Below are positions 22,454 through 25,415 of a stretch of DNA of 25,415 bases, one piece after another. The notes below the pieces were generated by a model. The model searched no databases and was not told the origin of the DNA. It saw only the letters and a list, made by a program, of their open reading frames with translations. Within the stretch, counting starts at the first letter, position 1. Every line of letters starts with the position of its first letter. The position numbers were made by a program, and so were the translations under genes. The DNA comes from an uncultured Clostridium sp. (GTDB lineage Bacteria > Bacillota_A > Clostridia > TANB77 > CAG-508), in contig CAMXLV010000013.1 in assembly GCA_947244675.1 (NCBI GenBank), positions 1 to 25,415 of the forward strand, written 5' to 3'.

Positions 22454-23827
22454 ATGAAGCAAAAGATAATTAGCTTTTTAGTACTATTTTTAATTTTATT
22501 ATCTAATTTTTCCTATGGAATTTTCACTCCTAATATTTATAAATCAGATGATAATAAAATTATAGCCTATTCTGAACTAAATGCTGCTACTATTACTCTT
22601 CCATCTGGAAAAAGAATTCAAAGTACTAATGTTAACGGTAATACAAATATGGATATTCAAGAAATAACAGCTCCTCTTGAAATTGTTTTAGTTATTGACA
22701 TTTCTAGTAGTATGATAACCAATGGTAGAATGGGATCTGCTAAAACTTCTGCTAAAACTTTAGTAGAGAATTTATTTAATGTAGCTCAATCTATTCAAGT
22801 TAGTCTTATTGCTTTTAATTCTCGCGCTTTTATTTTAGTAAACTCTTCTAATGATAAAAATGCTATCTTAGGCTCTATTGATTCTTTAAGAGCTGCTGGT
22901 AGTACTAATATGTTACCAGCAATACAATCTGCAGAAACAATTTTTAAAAAAATTTCTTCTAGTAACACTTATTCCTTTTTAGTTTGTTTGACAGATGGTA
23001 AAACCCAAAATTCTGAAGAATGTGCAAAAAAACTATCTACTTTAGAAAAAAATGGCGTTTATATTTATAATATTTTATTGCAAACTATTAGTGATGAGGC
23101 TTTTTACATAGATGGTATTCCAATTGGTACTATTTATGAAGATATTTCTCCTGAAGAGTTAGCTTCTATTTATGATGAAATTTATTTTTCTATTTGTCAA
23201 GAAACTATAGTCAATACAGTTGATGATTTTATAGAAAACGCACAAAATTACTTTGTAGCAGATGATAATCTTTTTATGTTTTTAGATCAAGAACTGCTCC
23301 AAGGTTGTCTACTAGAAGTTGAGTATATTATTAATATAAAAACTGCTTTTCCTTGTACAAAATTAGAATTAAAAGATGTAGTAGATAAGAAGTTTAATTT
23401 TAATCCTTCTTCTTCACTTATTTCTGAAGAGAAAACCAATGCTGATTATGGATGGGAAATTGATGAACAGCTCAGTCATAAAAAAGGTAATGGTTTAATA
23501 CTTTCATTAACAGAATCTTCTGAAGAGGACCCTGATAAAGATTATATTATAAAAAAAGGTGGTTCTTACGAAGTTAAATTATTATTATCTTGTTTACTAA
23601 CAACTAAAGAAGATGCTAATTATACAAATTCTTTAACTTTTAGACTAAAAAATGGTGATCAACCAGATAATATTAGTAACTGGTTAGAAACAAAATCAAT
23701 GGAAGTAAATATTATTCCCCCTTTTGGACAAGATCAAAATTTGCTTACTAAATTTATTATTTTTACTATTTTGATAATAATTATTATTTTTCTTATCTTT
23801 TATTCAAAAAAAATTGTTAGAAAATAA
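22454..23827 (+). CDS. Secreted, membrane-anchored von Willebrand factor A-domain protein
   Basis: The ATG at 22454 follows GAAGGTG at good spacing; an in-frame GTG at 22445 lies inside that ribosome site. The 457-residue protein has a signal peptide (about 1-22), a short linker, and a vWA domain (about 78-250) with an intact MIDAS: DISSS (Asp82, Ser84, Ser86), the AAGSTN threonine block and CLTDGK. A further beta-rich region of about 170 residues follows, then a C-terminal membrane helix (about 430-450) with a KKIVRK stop-transfer tail. Such proteins bind metal-dependent ligands at the cell surface, but no partner is visible here. Single-gene unit with promoter and terminator. Confidence 0.85.
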   Translation: MKQKIISFLVLFLILLSNFSYGIFTPNIYKSDDNKIIAYSELNAATITLPSGKRIQSTNVNGNTNMDIQEITAPLEIVLVIDISSSMITNGRMGSAKTSAKTLVENLFNVAQSIQVSLIAFNSRAFILVNSSNDKNAILGSIDSLRAAGSTNMLPAIQSAETIFKKISSSNTYSFLVCLTDGKTQNSEECAKKLSTLEKNGVYIYNILLQTISDEAFYIDGIPIGTIYEDISPEELASIYDEIYFSICQETIVNTVDDFIENAQNYFVADDNLFMFLDQELLQGCLLEVEYIINIKTAFPCTKLELKDVVDKKFNFNPSSSLISEEKTNADYGWEIDEQLSHKKGNGLILSLTESSEEDPDKDYIIKKGGSYEVKLLLSCLLTTKEDANYTNSLTFRLKNGDQPDNISNWLETKSMEVNIIPPFGQDQNLLTKFIIFTILIIIIIFLIFYSKKIVRK

Positions 23828-23841
23828 TTTTTATTTAATCT

Positions 23842-23872
23842 AAATTCTCCTTTTATAAAAGGAGAATTTTTT
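23842..23872 (+). terminator. Terminator of the vWA gene
   Basis: AAATTCTCCTTTT (23842-23854) and AAAAGGAGAATTT (23857-23869) pair around a 2-nt centre, followed by T residues. Confidence 0.88.
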
Positions 23873-23943
23873 ATGTTCTAAAAAATTTTTACTTTATCAG
23901 CAAATCTTTCTTAAGTTGTTTTAACAAACAAAAAATTTTTTAT

Positions 23944-23980
23944 TTCTTTTAGCATAATTTTTATTTATTCTTTTAGCATA
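23944..23980 (+). promoter_or_regulatory. Direct repeat upstream of the XRE regulator (candidate operator)
   Basis: The 13-nt sequence TTCTTTTAGCATA occurs at 23944-23956 and again at 23968-23980, a 24-bp period, just upstream of a TATAAT at 24004-24009. Two sites about two helical turns apart suit binding by the encoded regulator, which is inference. Confidence 0.45.
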
Positions 23981-24035
23981 TTATATTATGTTACTTCTTA
24001 TTGTATAATTAATAAGATATATAGGAGGGTTTTCA

Positions 24036-24386
24036 ATGAACAATAAAATACCTGATAATTTAGAAGTAGGAGAAAGAATTCGTAAAATAAGAGAAAGTTT
24101 AAAAATGAATCGAGAAAAATTTTCAGAAATGATTGATGTTTCTGATGTATTTTTAGGGCAAATAGAAAGAGGTGAACGTTCTCTTAGTTTAAAAACATTA
24201 TGCCGTATTGTTTCTTTTACTGGTGTTTCTACAGACTATGTTTTATTTGGCGACCCAACAACCAACTCTACAATTCATAAGATTAATAGAATTTTATCAA
24301 AGAGTTCAACTGCAAATATTGAATATTTTTATGATATTCTAAATTGTTCTCATGTATTTTTTAAAACTTATAAAAAAGATATGTAG
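24036..24386 (+). CDS. XRE-family helix-turn-helix regulator
   Basis: A Cro/CI-type DNA-binding domain fills residues about 9-68 (VGERIRKIRESLKMNREKFS, then VFLGQIERGERSLSLKTL and FGVSTDY-like end). About 45 more residues (IHKINRILSKSSTANIEYFY) probably serve dimerisation. The form is typical of small self-contained clostridial regulators. AGGAGGG precedes the ATG. No clear target besides its own promoter, which has a 13-nt direct repeat. It converges on the gene at 24407 with only 20 nt between them. Confidence 0.88.
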   Translation: MNNKIPDNLEVGERIRKIRESLKMNREKFSEMIDVSDVFLGQIERGERSLSLKTLCRIVSFTGVSTDYVLFGDPTTNSTIHKINRILSKSSTANIEYFYDILNCSHVFFKTYKKDM

Positions 24387-24406
24387 GTTTTTCATCTTTC
24401 AAATTT

Positions 24407-25132
24407 TCATTTTAACTTTTCAGCCAATTCTATTTGTTGTTCTGTTAAGTTAAAGTTTTGTCCATTATTTTTTATTAAATTATGCAAAATGTCTATTGTT
24501 TTTATATTGTCTATTGTTTTTTGTATTGGAGCTAAATATTTGAATTGCTTTTCTATTTTTTTGTACTCTTTTTTCATTCCTTCAAAATCTTGATTGTTAA
24601 AAGAGTTTCTCCAATTAGCAACATATTTATTTACTTTTTCTATTGTCTCATATTGTTCATTAAAATTCTTTTCAATATTTCTTTCTACATTATTTAATAT
24701 TATATTTTTTCCCTGCTTTATTGTATTAGCTAATTTTGTTTTTAGTATTCCTGCTTTTTTGGCTTCATCTACAACTTTATCTAATACAGATGATATACCA
24801 TCTATTAATCCTCCAGATTTTACCGCTTTTTTCATTTGAGAAATATTCTCAAAGTTTCCTGTTACAATACCTATTGCACTTTTTCCTAAATCTATCGCAT
24901 CATCAATGGTTTTATTAATACCTTCTTTTAATCCATAATTTAATAGGTTATCTTTTATATTGATAATTTGCTCTTCTAAAAATTCTGGAAATATAGCTCT
25001 TATTCCAATATCAACTGCTGTATTAATTGTTTTTCCTAATGTTGTTTCTAAAAAGTCCTTTTGTGTTTTTTCATTAATTAAATTATTTTCTATATTTATT
25101 TTATTGTCTCTTTCTAAATTAGTTATTTCCAT
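24407..25132 (-). CDS. Hypothetical helical protein (241 aa)
   Basis: I do not recognise this family. The N-terminal 35 residues are polar. Residues about 33-130 carry glycine-containing amphipathic stretches (TVDIGIRAIFPEFLEEQI-like, then GKSAIGIVTGNF and GGLIDGISSVLDKVVDEAKK) that could associate with membranes. The rest is charged helix (IEKVNKYVANWRNSF, then KKEYKKIEKQFKYLAPIQKT). There is no signal peptide or catalytic motif. A GAAGGAAT ribosome site precedes the ATG. It is convergent with the XRE gene, and the two could form a regulator/effector pair, though orientation does not show this. Confidence 0.7.
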   Translation of the reverse strand: MEITNLERDNKINIENNLINEKTQKDFLETTLGKTINTAVDIGIRAIFPEFLEEQIINIKDNLLNYGLKEGINKTIDDAIDLGKSAIGIVTGNFENISQMKKAVKSGGLIDGISSVLDKVVDEAKKAGILKTKLANTIKQGKNIILNNVERNIEKNFNEQYETIEKVNKYVANWRNSFNNQDFEGMKKEYKKIEKQFKYLAPIQKTIDNIKTIDILHNLIKNNGQNFNLTEQQIELAEKLK

Positions 25133-25415
25133 TTTTATTCCTTCTTTCTTATTTATTATTTTATATATTTATATTTATTTTTTATTATTTAATTATTTTT
25201 TTACTATTAAAAATATTTTTTTTACTTTTATTATTTCCTTTTTTTGTTTTTTCATTTCATTTTGATTTATTTCCATTTTTCCTTTTCCATACTTTATCAA
25301 TTTTTTGTTTTCCTTTTATTAGAATTTATTTTTTCTTTCTTCTATTTTTTTACTTTATTTTTTGTCTTATGTTAATTCATTTCTTCCTTTTCTCTCCTCT
25401 TTTTTTATTTCGTTT
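25133..25415. other. Pyrimidine-rich end of window (purine-rich on the minus strand)
   Basis: About 280 nt almost without G on the plus strand. On the minus strand a 27-codon frame (25276-25193) after GGAAAA reads MEINQNEMKKQKKEII and so on, and several AGGA blocks occur. It may be the leader of the 24407 gene or the edge of a lysine-rich gene. I see no clear promoter. Confidence 0.4.

Overview
The window is strongly AT-rich DNA from a low-GC Firmicute, most likely an uncultivated gut Clostridia-type bacterium. The signs are sigma-A-like promoters with 17-bp spacers, strong AGGAGG-type ribosome binding sites, CCA-encoding tRNAs, a DnaD plus DnaC-type loader pair, VanW and CapA proteins, and a prepilin-like secreted protein. 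No organism name can be proven from the sequence alone.

Layout. 1-1498: 3' part of a prepilin-like surface protein. 1606-2562: CorA-type Mg2+ transporter, convergent with a CapA-like phosphoesterase (2593-3903). 4048-5754: polytopic GT-C-like membrane protein. 5755-6600: decayed DNA with a truncated ASCH gene, tRNA-Lys(CTT) and a tRNA-like remnant. 6677-8680: VanW/G5 wall protein. 8901-9377: small starch-binding-module protein. 9457-10186: FabG-like reductase. 10430-13154: a probable relic of an integrated element at tRNA-Thr, holding three small membrane-protein genes and a complete-looking type I toxin-antitoxin locus. 13110-13394: tRNA cluster Lys-Glu-Thr (minus). 13544-13729: DUF1858 redox protein. 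13844-17280: a five-gene operon resembling a minimal type IV secretion/conjugation apparatus. 17436-19428: dnaD-dnaC operon, convergent with gyrA (19454-21898). 22025-25415: hypothetical genes, a secreted vWA protein, an XRE regulator and a purine-rich tail.

The most striking observation concerns reading frame. Three genes (prepilin-like protein, FabG-like reductase, dnaC) each need a single +1 shift to give the expected protein. In all three, an in-frame CGG codon followed by A lies where the shift is needed, and skipping its C (reading GGA) restores the protein: GLGKT in the DnaC P-loop and the NGGW ending of the reductase. By eye I find no other in-frame CGG codon in any gene of the window. 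This suggests that CGG is unreadable, or is read out of frame (CGGA treated as four bases giving Gly), in this organism. Sequencing error cannot be excluded without the reads.

Other points of interest: two consecutive genes of the secretion operon appear to start with ATT codons; the toxin-antitoxin locus has convergent consensus promoters and paired 5'/3' arms; and a 45-nt copy of the tRNA-Thr 3' half carries a compensatory T-stem base pair.
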